From Mediterranea massiliensis (GTDB lineage Bacteria; Bacteroidota; Bacteroidia; Bacteroidales; Bacteroidaceae), in contig NZ_LT635839.1 in the NCBI RefSeq assembly GCF_900128475.1, positions 404,282 through 468,281 of the forward strand: a stretch of 64,000 nt of DNA. The letters are read 5' to 3'. Both the position numbers and the translations under genes were made by a program. A model generated the notes under the pieces. That model saw nothing but the letters and a program-made list of their open reading frames with translations, made no database searches and was not told where the DNA came from. Below are positions 26,579 through 35,615 of this stretch, one piece after another. Each line of letters starts with the position of its first letter. Positions within the stretch are counted from its first letter, which is position 1.

Positions 26579-26655
26579 GCGAGTGGTTAGCGGTGAACGG
26601 TTAGTGGTTAATGGTTAATGGTTAGTATTTGTCGCTAACCGTTCACCACTCACCG
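26579..26655. terminator. Bidirectional terminator with GGTTAATGG repeats
   Basis: GGTGAACGGTTAG (26592-26604) pairs with CTAACCGTTCACC (26635-26647). The loop consists of TTAGTGG/TTAATGG tandem units of 7 nt. It separates the converging PAP2 and S41 protease genes. Confidence 0.65.
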
Positions 26656-28242
26656 CTAAAACAAGTATTTGTCTTCGCGCAGCACCTTGAGAGCCTGTTG
26701 CACACTTTCGTTCGTGGCGTTCATCACCTGATAGTATTCGCTCATGTCCCACAGGTCGCGGGCGATGAGAGCCTTGAGTTGCGTGCGTATCAGGGGAAGT
26801 GCACGTTCGTATTGCGCTTCGTCAAACATTCTTTTCTCTTTGTCTGCCGCCGAGCGTATGTCTGCCATAAAGGCATCGTCTATCTGGAACTTGTCGTTGA
26901 AGGTCTTGAAGTCCTTGTAGTCTTTCTTCAGTTCGGCACGGTGCTTCTCGATGTAGCCTGTCGTCGCCTTGATGATGATGCCTTTGGCCACCAGCTGGCG
27001 GTGCCAGTCGGTGTAGAGTGTCGTGTCGATGGGGACGAAGAAGTCGGGCATGATGCCACCGCCGCCATAGACGGTGCGTCCCAGGCGGAGAGTGCGATAT
27101 TTCAGCGAGTCGGGGAAGTGGATGCTGTCGGCGTGCATCAGTTCGCCGTGGTTGAAACGGTCGAGCAGGTCCTTGGCATAAGCCTCCTGCATGTCCTCTC
27201 CCTTGCCGTTATAGGGCTTCTGGATGCATCGGCCCGATGGGGTGTAGTAGCGGGCGATGGTGAGTCGGATCATGGAGCCGTCAGGCAAGTCGATGGGGCG
27301 CTGCACCAAGCCTTTGCCGAACGTGCGCCGACCTACCACCACTCCGCGGTCCCAGTCCTGGATGGCTCCCGTCACAATCTCGCTGGCCGAAGCCGAGTAT
27401 TCGTCTACCAGCACGACCAGCCTTCCCTGGCGGAAGGCTCCGTTGCCCTTGGCCGCGAATTCGGCCCGGCGGGAAGCGCGCCCTTCCGTGTAGACGATGA
27501 GTTCCTTTTGTCCCAAGAACTCATTGGCCAGGTCGATGGCAGCATTCAGATAACCGCCGCCGTTGCCCTGCAGGTCGAGTATCAGGTCCTTCATCCCTTG
27601 CTGTTGCAGGTCTTTCAGGGCTTTGGAAAATTCTTCGGCAGTCGTGGCTCCGAAGCGGTTGATGCGGATGTAGCCGATGTGTTTGTCGGCCATGTACGAA
27701 GCGTCGAGGCTGTAGAGGGGAATTTTGTCGCGTGTCACGTCGAAGTGAAGCAGGTCGCTGACTCCCCGCCGAACGACGGTCAGGTTCACTCGGCTGCCTT
27801 TGGGGCCCCGAAGCCGTTTCATGATGTCTTCGGTACCCATCTTTACGCCGGCAATGGCGCTGTCGTTGACGGCCGTAATGCGGTCTCCGGCCAGGATGCC
27901 TACCTTTTCCGAAGGGCCTCCGCTGACAGGCTGGATGACGAGCAGCGTGTCTTCAATCATCTGGAACTGTATGCCGATACCCTCGAAGTTGCCTTGTAAG
28001 GGTTCGTTCATCTTCTTCACTTCTTCGGCATTGTTGTAGGTGGAGTGCGGGTCGAGATGTTCGAGCATGCCGACGATGGCATTTTCCACCAGTCGGTTTT
28101 CGTTCACCGTATCCACATATAGGCGGCTGATGGCAAATTCGGCCATCTGCAGTTTGCGCAAGGGGCTGTCATTCAGTTTCTGCCCGGCGGCCTGTGCCGT
28201 ATACAATAGGGCAAACAGGAGCAAAAGATTTATCTTTTTCAT
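26656..28242 (-). CDS. C-terminal processing peptidase (S41 family)
   Basis: 528 aa with a signal peptide (ALLYTAQAAGQ). A PDZ domain (about 90-165; GIGIQFQMIEDTLLVIQPV, VGILAGDRITAVND) precedes the S41 catalytic core with DLQGNGGGYLNAAIDLANEF and the nucleophile Ser in VDEYSASASEIVTGAIQDW, the Lys about 25 residues later (GRRTFGKGLVQ). It is a periplasmic serine-lysine protease for C-terminal trimming or quality control. It follows coaD after 14 nt and is the third gene of a parE-coaD-S41 unit. Confidence 0.92.
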   Translation of the reverse strand: MKKINLLLLFALLYTAQAAGQKLNDSPLRKLQMAEFAISRLYVDTVNENRLVENAIVGMLEHLDPHSTYNNAEEVKKMNEPLQGNFEGIGIQFQMIEDTLLVIQPVSGGPSEKVGILAGDRITAVNDSAIAGVKMGTEDIMKRLRGPKGSRVNLTVVRRGVSDLLHFDVTRDKIPLYSLDASYMADKHIGYIRINRFGATTAEEFSKALKDLQQQGMKDLILDLQGNGGGYLNAAIDLANEFLGQKELIVYTEGRASRRAEFAAKGNGAFRQGRLVVLVDEYSASASEIVTGAIQDWDRGVVVGRRTFGKGLVQRPIDLPDGSMIRLTIARYYTPSGRCIQKPYNGKGEDMQEAYAKDLLDRFNHGELMHADSIHFPDSLKYRTLRLGRTVYGGGGIMPDFFVPIDTTLYTDWHRQLVAKGIIIKATTGYIEKHRAELKKDYKDFKTFNDKFQIDDAFMADIRSAADKEKRMFDEAQYERALPLIRTQLKALIARDLWDMSEYYQVMNATNESVQQALKVLREDKYLF

Positions 28243-28256
28243 ATCGTTTCAGTTTT

Positions 28257-28718
28257 TTATTCGTTGGAGGTGTCCATGCCTTCGGGCAAGAACATGCTGA
28301 CGTCTTTTCCATATCCCATCAATTCGCGGACGATGGTGGAGCTGACGCAGGTGAGTTCGGGTTCGGTGAAGAGGAGGATGGTTTCGATGCCGGTCAGCTT
28401 GCGGTTGATGTCGGCGATGGTTTCTTCGTATTCAAAGTCTTTGACCGTGCGGATACCTCGGATGATGAGGTTCGCTCCCACATGGCGGGCAAAGTCGATG
28501 GTCAGGCTGTCATAGGCTTGTACGCTGACGCGCGGTTCGTCCTTATATAGCTTGCTGATCATGGCCTCGCGGGCGGCAATGGGGAAATGGGTGTGTTTGT
28601 TGTCATTGATGCCGATACCGATGACGATTTCGTCGATAAATGTCAGGGCGCGTTTCACTACTGAGTAGTGTCCCACGGTAAAGGGATCGAATGTCCCTGG
28701 AAAAATTGCTTTGGTCAT
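28257..28718 (-). CDS. coaD: Phosphopantetheine adenylyltransferase
   Basis: 153 aa. Nucleotidyltransferase motifs [18 protein letters not shown] (TxGH-type site) and SSTIVREL are diagnostic. It converts 4'-phosphopantetheine and ATP to dephospho-CoA, the fourth step of CoA synthesis. The length is standard. It lies 82 nt after parE and 14 nt before the S41 peptidase. Confidence 0.96.
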   Translation of the reverse strand: MTKAIFPGTFDPFTVGHYSVVKRALTFIDEIVIGIGINDNKHTHFPIAAREAMISKLYKDEPRVSVQAYDSLTIDFARHVGANLIIRGIRTVKDFEYEETIADINRKLTGIETILLFTEPELTCVSSTIVRELMGYGKDVSMFLPEGMDTSNE

Positions 28719-28800
28719 AATGTATATAGGTTTTAGGCTTAGCTATAAGGTATTGGGAACTGAAGCCAGACGGCCATGCCTGATACCTCAAACCTGATGC

Positions 28801-30711
28801 CTAATTTATTCTGTCTTCTTCGATTACCAGATTGTCTATGATGAAGCTCTGACGTTCCATGGTGTTCTTGCCCATGTAGAACTCGAGCAGCTCCTTGACG
28901 GCATCCGTCTTGCGCAGGCTGACCTGTTCGAGGCGCATGTCCTTGCCGATGAAGTGGCGGAACTCGTCGGGTGAGATTTCTCCCAAACCTTTGAATCGGG
29001 TGATTTCTGGATTGGGACCCAGTTCGTCAATGGACTTGAGGCGTTCGTCTTCGGTGTAGCAGTAGTTGGTCTTCTTCTTGTTGCGCACACGGAAAAGGGG
29101 CGTCTGCAGGATGTAGACGTGCCCTTTCTTGATGAGGTCGGGGAAGAACTGAAGGAAGAACGTGATGATGAGCAGGCGGATGTGCATGCCGTCCACATCG
29201 GCATCGGTGGCTACGATGACTTTGTTGTAACGCAGCCCGTCGAGCCCGTCCTCTATGTTGAGGGCCGCTTGCAGCAGGTTGAATTCCTCGTTCTCGTATA
29301 CGACCTTTTTGGTCAGTCCGTAAGAGTTGAGCGGTTTTCCGCGCAGGGAGAATACGGCCTGAGTATTGACGTCGCGGCTTTTGGTGATGGAGCCGCTGGC
29401 CGAGTCACCCTCCGTGATGAAGATGCACGAATCGGCTTCCTGCTCTTTGCCTTTGCCGTCGCTCAGGTGGTAGCGGCAATCGCGCAGCTTGCGGTTGTGC
29501 AGGTTGGCCTTCTTGGCACGTTCACGGGCCAGTTTGGTGACTCCGGCGATGGCTTTGCGTTCCTTTTCGGAGTCTTGTATCTTCTGAAGCATGACTTCGG
29601 CCACGAGAGGATTCTTGTGCAGGAAGTTGTCCACTTCAGTTTTGATGAAGTCGCCCACATATTTGTTTACCGTAGGTCCGGCAGGTTGGTTCTCCTGCGG
29701 ATTGGCCGGCCACATGTTGTTGGAGCCCAATTTCGTTTTTGTCTGGCTTTCGAACATAGGCTCTTCCACATCGATGGCGATGGCAGCTACCAGGCCGTTG
29801 CGGATATCGGCATAGTCCATGTTCTTGTTGTAGAATTCCTTGATGGTGCGGGCCAGGTGTTCTTTCAAAGCTGTCTGGTGCGTACCTCCCTGAGTCGTGT
29901 GCTGTCCGTTGACAAAGGAGTAGTATTCTTCACCATACTGGTTGGTATGCGTGAAGGCTATTTCAATGTCTTCTCCTTTCAGGTGGACAATGTCGTAGAG
30001 TCCCTCGCTGGTCATGTTGTCCTTCAGCAGGTCCTCCAATCCGTGACGGGAAACGATGCGCTGGCCGTTGTAGACGAAAGTCAGCCCCGTGTTCAGATAC
30101 GTATAGTTGCGTAGCAGGGTTTCTACAAACTGGTTCTGGAAGCTGTAGCCCACAAACAGCGTATTGTCGGGCTCAAAGAAAATATAGGTCCCGGTTTCTT
30201 CCTGAGTGTCTTCAGTCGTGTCAGACTTCAATACTCCTCGTTCAAAAATAGCGGTACGAACTTTTCCATCGCGGTAACTGCGCACCTCGAAGCGGCTGCT
30301 CAAGGCATTTACGGCCTTGATACCCACTCCGTTCAGACCGACACTCTTCTTGAAGGCTTTGGAATCATATTTACCGCCTGTATTCAGTTTGCTTACGGCC
30401 TCGATGAGTTTTCCTTGCGGAATGCCTCGTCCGAAGTCGCGTACACTGACACGCAGGTTATCTTCAATGTTCACCTCAATTTTCTTGCCGGCTCCCATCT
30501 TGAATTCGTCTATCGAATTGTCCATTACCTCCTTGAGCAACACATAGATGCCGTCGTCACTCTGCGAGCCGTCGCCCAGTCGGCCGATATACATACCCGA
30601 ACGGACACGGATGTGTTCCATGTCGTCCAGATGGCGTATGTTGTCGTCGGTATAAGCCACAGGTTGGTCTGTCAGTTGTAAGCTATTGTCTTTATCTGTA
30701 AATTCTTCCAT
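28801..30711 (-). CDS. parE: DNA topoisomerase IV subunit B
   Basis: 636 aa from the ATG at 30711 ([13 protein letters not shown]); ATGs at 30720 and 30738 are also in frame, but the latter lies inside the promoter element 30736-30743. The GHKL ATPase domain has [22 protein letters not shown] and [13 protein letters not shown]. The TOPRIM domain has ITEGDSASG and [12 protein letters not shown]. The protein is shorter than GyrB and lacks its insert, supporting ParE. It decatenates daughter chromosomes with ParC. It heads the parE-coaD-S41 unit. Confidence 0.92.
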   Translation of the reverse strand: MEEFTDKDNSLQLTDQPVAYTDDNIRHLDDMEHIRVRSGMYIGRLGDGSQSDDGIYVLLKEVMDNSIDEFKMGAGKKIEVNIEDNLRVSVRDFGRGIPQGKLIEAVSKLNTGGKYDSKAFKKSVGLNGVGIKAVNALSSRFEVRSYRDGKVRTAIFERGVLKSDTTEDTQEETGTYIFFEPDNTLFVGYSFQNQFVETLLRNYTYLNTGLTFVYNGQRIVSRHGLEDLLKDNMTSEGLYDIVHLKGEDIEIAFTHTNQYGEEYYSFVNGQHTTQGGTHQTALKEHLARTIKEFYNKNMDYADIRNGLVAAIAIDVEEPMFESQTKTKLGSNNMWPANPQENQPAGPTVNKYVGDFIKTEVDNFLHKNPLVAEVMLQKIQDSEKERKAIAGVTKLARERAKKANLHNRKLRDCRYHLSDGKGKEQEADSCIFITEGDSASGSITKSRDVNTQAVFSLRGKPLNSYGLTKKVVYENEEFNLLQAALNIEDGLDGLRYNKVIVATDADVDGMHIRLLIITFFLQFFPDLIKKGHVYILQTPLFRVRNKKKTNYCYTEDERLKSIDELGPNPEITRFKGLGEISPDEFRHFIGKDMRLEQVSLRKTDAVKELLEFYMGKNTMERQSFIIDNLVIEEDRIN

Positions 30712-30735
30712 GTCCTTCATGCAGGTTTTAATGCG

Positions 30736-30743
30736 CAAATTTA
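30736..30743 (-). promoter_or_regulatory. -7 element of the parE promoter
   Basis: The minus strand reads TAAATTTG, matching TAnnTTTG. It overlaps the most upstream possible start codon and so argues for the downstream ATG. Confidence 0.5.
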
Positions 30744-30816
30744 CGATTTTCTGTGGGATAGTTGGCTTTGTTCATTGCTTTTTTCGTAAAAGGATTTGAA
30801 AATGAGAAGTCTTATC

Positions 30817-30849
30817 CTTGACTGATATGGAAAAAATAGATTATTTTTG
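30817..30849 (+). promoter_or_regulatory. Promoter of the GH20 gene
   Basis: CTTG at 30817-30820 and TATTTTTG at 30842-30849, spacer 21 nt, 46 nt before the ATG at 30896. Confidence 0.65.
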
Positions 30850-30895
30850 CAGCGATGTTGGAAGTCGTTTTCCACTCGCTTAAATAATAATATTT

Positions 30896-32749
30896 ATGAA
30901 AAAAATCAATGTTGTAAGTCTGTGGTGTGTTTATGCGCTGCTGTTGTGTCTGGTCAGTTGTACCGCCAGAAAGGTCGAAACGGGTGACTTTCATGTCATT
31001 CCTCTTCCTCAGGAAATTGTGGAAGGAGATACGGCTGCTCCTTTTATCCTTCGTCCGTCTACAGCCATTTGCTATCCGGTCGGAAATGAAAAAATGGAAC
31101 GGACAGCCCGCTTCTTGGCTTCGTATGTCAAGGAGATGTGTGGTCTGGATTTGGAAGTGACCACTTCATCGGGCAAGAATCAAATCCAGCTGGTTTTGGA
31201 TGAAAGCATATCCAATCAGGAAGGCTATGAAATGCAGGTCGCACAAGACGGCATCGTACTGAAAGGCGCAACGGAGGTCGGTGTGTTTTACGGCATACAG
31301 ACGTTGCACAAGGCCTTGCCCATTACCGACGGAAGGGCACTTGTCTCTTTGCCGGCTTGTACCGTCAAGGATTATCCCCGTTTCGGATATCGTGGATTTA
31401 TGGTGGATGTAGGTCGTCATTATTTTCCCGTTGATTATCTGAAAGAGATTATCGACATTCTTGCTCTGCACAATATCAATTATTTCCATTGGCATCTGAC
31501 GGAGGACCAGGGATGGCGTATCGAAATTAAGAAATATCCCAAACTGACGGAAATCGGCTCCTATCGGAAGGAAACCATTACTGCGCCCGGATCCAATGAA
31601 TACGACGGAGTACCGGTCAGCGGATTCTATACACAGGAAGAGGCCAAGGAAATTGTGCGTTATGCTGCTGAGCGTTTCATCACCGTCATACCTGAGATTG
31701 ACATGCCGGGTCACATGATGGCCGCATTGGCATCTTATCCAGAGTTGGGATGTACAGGCGGACCTTACGAGATACCGACTCGTTTTGGTGTATTCGATGA
31801 AGTGTTGTGTGGTGGTAATGAGCAGACCCTTCAGTTTGCCAAAGATGTTCTGAATGAAATCATGGATATTTTCCCTTCCGAATATATTCATATCGGTGGA
31901 GACGAGTGTCCTAAGGTGCGTTGGAGAGAATGTCCCAAGTGTCAGGCAAAGATTCGTGAATTGGGTTTGAAGTCTACCCCCGAACATACGAAAGAGAATC
32001 AGCTTCAGGCTTATTTTATGGGCGAAGTAGAAAAGGTCATCAATGCCCGTGGGCGCAAGATGATGGGTTGGGACGAAATCCTGGAGGGCAATCCCACAAA
32101 GACATCTACCGTCATGGCTTGGACAAGTCCGAAGGCCGGTATCAAGTCGGCCCAGTTGCAGCATAAGACGATTATCTGTCCAATCACCCATCTGTATTTC
32201 AGCAATCCCGGCTATAACCGCTTGAAGGGAGTGGCGAGTGTGGAGAGAGTTTATAATTTTGAGCCGGTATCCGATGTGCTGACTTCCGAGGAACAGAAAA
32301 ATATTATTGGTGCACAGGGGTGCATCTGGACCGAATGGACCAAAGATAGTGTGAAGATGGAGTGGCAGATGATGCCGCGTATTGCTGCATTGAGTGAACT
32401 GCAGTGGACGAATCCTGCCAAGAAGAACTTGGATAGTTTCTTAAAGCGTTTGCGTCACCAGCTGGATATCTATCGTTTGTATGGCTATCATTATAGGGAA
32501 GATATCGAAGAAGCAGCCATCGAAATTAGTCCAGTCTCTGAAGAAGGTAAGGCACTTGTTACCTTGAAGACATTCGATAATGCTCCAATTTATTATACTA
32601 CTGACGGAACTGTTCCCACGACGGCTTCTTTACGATATGATATGCCTTTTACGGTCAATCAGAATGACTGCATCAAGGCTGTAGTTGTTCGGGGTAATAG
32701 GATGAGTGATGTGGTGGAAGAAAAAGTGCAAGCTGCTTCTGAAAAGTAA
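30896..32749 (+). CDS. Beta-N-acetylhexosaminidase, GH20, lipoprotein
   Basis: 617 aa. The lipobox is CLVSC (Cys 22). An N-terminal GH20b-like domain (about 30-160) is followed by the TIM-barrel catalytic domain with HWHLTEDQGWRIEIK, EIDMPGHM and the catalytic Asp-Glu pair D336-E337 in HIGGDECPK. The C-terminal 80 residues (ISPVSEEGKALVTLKT, TDGTVPTTAS) form a small beta domain often attached to GH20 enzymes. It releases GlcNAc or GalNAc from host or dietary glycans at the cell envelope by substrate-assisted catalysis. It is transcribed alone; no SusC/D pair is adjacent. Confidence 0.93.
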   Translation: MKKINVVSLWCVYALLLCLVSCTARKVETGDFHVIPLPQEIVEGDTAAPFILRPSTAICYPVGNEKMERTARFLASYVKEMCGLDLEVTTSSGKNQIQLVLDESISNQEGYEMQVAQDGIVLKGATEVGVFYGIQTLHKALPITDGRALVSLPACTVKDYPRFGYRGFMVDVGRHYFPVDYLKEIIDILALHNINYFHWHLTEDQGWRIEIKKYPKLTEIGSYRKETITAPGSNEYDGVPVSGFYTQEEAKEIVRYAAERFITVIPEIDMPGHMMAALASYPELGCTGGPYEIPTRFGVFDEVLCGGNEQTLQFAKDVLNEIMDIFPSEYIHIGGDECPKVRWRECPKCQAKIRELGLKSTPEHTKENQLQAYFMGEVEKVINARGRKMMGWDEILEGNPTKTSTVMAWTSPKAGIKSAQLQHKTIICPITHLYFSNPGYNRLKGVASVERVYNFEPVSDVLTSEEQKNIIGAQGCIWTEWTKDSVKMEWQMMPRIAALSELQWTNPAKKNLDSFLKRLRHQLDIYRLYGYHYREDIEEAAIEISPVSEEGKALVTLKTFDNAPIYYTTDGTVPTTASLRYDMPFTVNQNDCIKAVVVRGNRMSDVVEEKVQAASEK

Positions 32750-32804
32750 AACTCTGTCATCACTTTCCTGCTGTCATTGAGGGCGGCAGGAAGGATGATT
32801 CAGG

Positions 32805-32853
32805 AAAAAATGTCCTCCATTGCCGAGATTGGGACAATGGAGGACATTTTTTT
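32805..32853. terminator. Bidirectional intrinsic terminator
   Basis: TGTCCTCCATTG and CAATGGAGGACA form a perfect 12-bp stem around a 12-nt loop, flanked by an A-run on the left and a T-run on the right. It can terminate both the GH20 gene and the converging acyltransferase gene. Confidence 0.9.
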
Positions 32854-32871
32854 GTATTTATTGGAATTCAT

Positions 32872-34008
32872 TTATCCGATGGCTTTCCGGAAGGCACGTC
32901 GCCGCTTGTGTTGTTCGGAACGGAAGTAGTCCCATTGTGCCTGTACTTTGGAGTTCAGTTCCATTTCGGGATTGCTTTCGGCGTATTCAAAGCCCAGTTG
33001 CTGGTAGACGGGGATGAGGTCGGTAAACAGCAAGGCATTGACGCCCTTGTTCTGATATTCAGGCTTTACGGCTACAAGGAGCAAGTCGAGTATCTTGGCA
33101 CGGCGTTTGAAGAAAAGAGCCTTCAGCAGGTAGTACCAGCCGAAAGGAAGCAGGCGTCCGTGTGCTTTCTGCAAAGCTTCGGAAAGTGAGGGCATGGAGA
33201 TACCTACGGCTATCAGTTGGTCATCTTGGTCAGTGACAAGGGTTACCATGCGCAGGTCGAGAATGGGCAAGTACATCTTGACGTACTGGTCTATCTGTCG
33301 TTGTGACAAGGCAGAGTAGCCGTACAGCTGGCTGTAGGCTTCGTTGATCAGTTTGAAGATGGCTTGGCCATAATCTTTGGCAATCTTTCTTCCTGAGGTA
33401 TATTTCTTTATTTTCAGGTTGTATTTCCGTTGGATGAGGTCAGCGATGCGGCGATGTTTGTCGGGAATGGCATCGGGAACGTAGAGTTTATATTCTACCC
33501 AGTCGGCATCTTTCACGAAGCCCATTTGTTCCATATGCTTCGGATAATAGGGATAGTTATAGATGGTAGCCATGGTTCCCAGTTGGTCGAAGCCTTCGAT
33601 GAGCATGCCTTCGGCATCCATGTCGGTAAATCCAAGCGGCCCCACGATGTTGGTCATGCCGCGTTCTTTTCCCCATTGTTCGACAGCCTGTATCAAGGCC
33701 TTAGATACTTCTGCATCATCTGTGAAGTCAATCCATCCGAAACGGACATCCTTTTTGTTCCATGTCTGGTTTGCCTTATGGTTGATGATAGCTGCCACGC
33801 GTCCTACCAGCTTTCCATCCTTGTAAGCCATGAAGTATTCGGCTTCACAAAATTCGAAGGCCGCGTTTTTTCGTTTGTTGAACGTGTTAAGCATGTCGTC
33901 AAACAAGTCGGGAACAGAGTATGGGTTGTTTTTGTACAGTTCGTAGTTGAAGCGGATGAAGCGCTTCAGCTCTCGTTTTGTGGTAACTTTCTTGATTGTA
34001 ACAGCCAT
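32872..34008 (-). CDS. GNAT-superfamily N-acetyltransferase-like protein
   Basis: 378 aa. It resembles the large YghO-type GNAT proteins: an N-terminal segment FIRFNYELYKNNPYSVPDL, then FMAYKDGKLVGRVAAIINHKAN (beta strands of the fold) and a repeated second half with LIAVGISMPSLSEALQ and VKPEYQNKGVNALLFTDLIP, which is the acyl-CoA-binding pyrophosphate loop region. The substrate is unknown. It is single-gene, with a TAnnTTTG element 30 nt upstream. Confidence 0.78.
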   Translation of the reverse strand: MAVTIKKVTTKRELKRFIRFNYELYKNNPYSVPDLFDDMLNTFNKRKNAAFEFCEAEYFMAYKDGKLVGRVAAIINHKANQTWNKKDVRFGWIDFTDDAEVSKALIQAVEQWGKERGMTNIVGPLGFTDMDAEGMLIEGFDQLGTMATIYNYPYYPKHMEQMGFVKDADWVEYKLYVPDAIPDKHRRIADLIQRKYNLKIKKYTSGRKIAKDYGQAIFKLINEAYSQLYGYSALSQRQIDQYVKMYLPILDLRMVTLVTDQDDQLIAVGISMPSLSEALQKAHGRLLPFGWYYLLKALFFKRRAKILDLLLVAVKPEYQNKGVNALLFTDLIPVYQQLGFEYAESNPEMELNSKVQAQWDYFRSEQHKRRRAFRKAIG

Positions 34009-34037
34009 GTTTTCAACTTCTTTATTTTATGTGGGGG

Positions 34038-34045
34038 CAAAGATA
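34038..34045 (-). promoter_or_regulatory. -7 element of the acyltransferase promoter
   Basis: The minus strand reads TATCTTTG, a match to TAnnTTTG, 30 nt upstream of the ATG. Confidence 0.5.
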
Positions 34046-34100
34046 ATGTTTTTTAATGAAGTATAAAGGATGAAGAATAAAGAATGCGCGGTGATGATTG

Positions 34101-35096
34101 TCAACCGGCATTGCTGATGAGCCATACTGTATAACCTATATAGCAGGCTATGAGTATACTTCCTTCGATGCGTGTAATGGTTCGTTTGCCGAAGAAAACA
34201 CCGAAAATCCACAGTAGGATGCTGGACCCTACCAGTACCAGCAGGTCGATGTTGTTGATGCCTGCCAGATGAAGCGGAGTGATGGAGGCCGAACAGCCCA
34301 GTACGAAAAAGATATTGAACAAGTTACTGCCTACCACGTTTCCAATGGCTATTTCGGGATTCTTCTTCAATGCAGCTACAATGCTGGTAGCCAGTTCTGG
34401 CAGGGAGGTCCCGCCTGCTACAAGGGTCAGGCCGATAACCGATTCGCTGACGCCCAGTGAGCGGGCTATGCCACTGGCACCATCCACAAAGAGCTGTCCG
34501 CCATAGATAAGCCCTGCCAGTCCACCTACAATGTAGAGGATGGAACGCCACAGGGGCATATCCTTGATTTCTGTACCTTCTTCAATAGCGGTGGTTTCTG
34601 CATTCCCTTCGTTTGTAGGAATTGGCTGGGGTTGTTTGGCGATGGCAAATGTATAGCTCAGGAAAATAGCCATGAAGCAGAGTAGGATGAGGCCGTCGGT
34701 AATGCTGATGACGTTATCGTCTGCATGGTCCAGCAGCCTGTCGTTGCCCATGACCAACAAAGCGATGGAGGCCAGGATGCAAAGTGGTATTTCTTTGAGC
34801 AGGGTGTTTCGTTGAACGACGATGGGAGCAAACATGGCGGTACAACCTACAATCATCAGTGCATTGAAGATGTTGCTGCCCACCACGTTGCCGACGGCGA
34901 TGTCGGCACTGCCTTTGAGGGCCGATGATACACTGACGGCCAGTTCGGGTGCCGAAGTACCAAAAGCTACAATGGTGAGTCCGATTACGATGTTGGGGAT
35001 GTGGAAACGTTTGGCTATGGCCGAGGCACCATCAGTCAATCCGTTGGCACCCAACAGGATGAGGATGAGTCCTCCGATAAGGAATAGTATGTCCAT
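34101..35096 (-). CDS. Calcium/sodium antiporter (CaCA family, YrbG-like)
   Basis: 331 aa, about ten membrane helices in two inverted halves. Each half has the alpha-repeat: GLTIVAFGTSAPELAVSVSSAL with GNVVGSNIFNALMIVG, and GLTLVAGGTSLPELATSIVAAL with GNVVGSNLFNIFFVLG. These repeats carry the Glu and Asn ligands for Ca and Na. An acidic cytosolic loop (about 150-190) separates them. It exchanges Na for Ca across the inner membrane. Confidence 0.94.
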   Translation of the reverse strand: MDILFLIGGLILILLGANGLTDGASAIAKRFHIPNIVIGLTIVAFGTSAPELAVSVSSALKGSADIAVGNVVGSNIFNALMIVGCTAMFAPIVVQRNTLLKEIPLCILASIALLVMGNDRLLDHADDNVISITDGLILLCFMAIFLSYTFAIAKQPQPIPTNEGNAETTAIEEGTEIKDMPLWRSILYIVGGLAGLIYGGQLFVDGASGIARSLGVSESVIGLTLVAGGTSLPELATSIVAALKKNPEIAIGNVVGSNLFNIFFVLGCSASITPLHLAGINNIDLLVLVGSSILLWIFGVFFGKRTITRIEGSILIACYIGYTVWLISNAG

Positions 35097-35127
35097 GTTT
35101 CAGAATATGTAATAGAGTTTCAGGGCG

Positions 35128-35159
35128 CAAAGATAATGAAAGGCGCGAGCAGAGACAAA
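35128..35159 (-). promoter_or_regulatory. Promoter of the Na/Ca exchanger
   Basis: The minus strand reads TTTG, 20 nt, TATCTTTG, matching the Bacteroides consensus, 31 nt upstream of the ATG. The IS982 left end begins only 60 nt further upstream. Confidence 0.75.
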
Positions 35160-35326
35160 CGAAAAACAAAATTTTCTAAATGGAGCCGTTCGGAAGCCTC
35201 ATTTTATTACCAATAAATAACGTGAATTCGATATAAGTAAATAAATATCTCATTGAAAATTAGAAACATAGCGATAAAAGTATTAAATTTATAGTACTCA
35301 ATTATAACATTTAAACGATTACCGCT

Positions 35327-35389
35327 ATGTTCTCAGAGTCTAAAATTACAAAAAATCTCTGGAATATCCGCCGAATTGCAGCAGATTAA
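35327..35389 (+). pseudogene. 5' fragment of the IS982 transposase
   Basis: The frame reads MFSESKIT, the usual IS982 transposase N-terminus, and then runs out of homology into element DNA, with a stop after 20 codons. The remainder of the gene is 8.3 kb away at 43623. Confidence 0.75.
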
Positions 35390-35540
35390 CGCAACAGGAT
35401 TTGATAATTAGGGAGTTAGAAGAAAAACGCAGAAGTTGGGCAGACAGTTGAAAACCGTCTTAAAGCAGATTAAAGCAAAAGAACGGTTTCCTAATCATTA
35501 CCCGATGAAAGTGCAGATTTAACAGTCCCTGTTTCATTTT

Positions 35541-35601
35541 GCGGCGTTCTGCGCAGCTTTGCTTATCAATAGGTAACTCGTTGATTTATAGTTTTGCAAC
35601 C
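35541..35601 (+). promoter_or_regulatory. Promoter copy 1 (integrase)
   Basis: A 61-nt block from GCGGCGTTCTGCGCAGCTTT to GTTTTGCAACC, containing TTTG (35558) and TAGTTTTG (35589-35596). The integrase ATG follows 14 nt later. A diverged block of the same length is found at 37439-37499. Confidence 0.6.
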
Positions 35602-35615
35602 AAAAAGAAACGAGT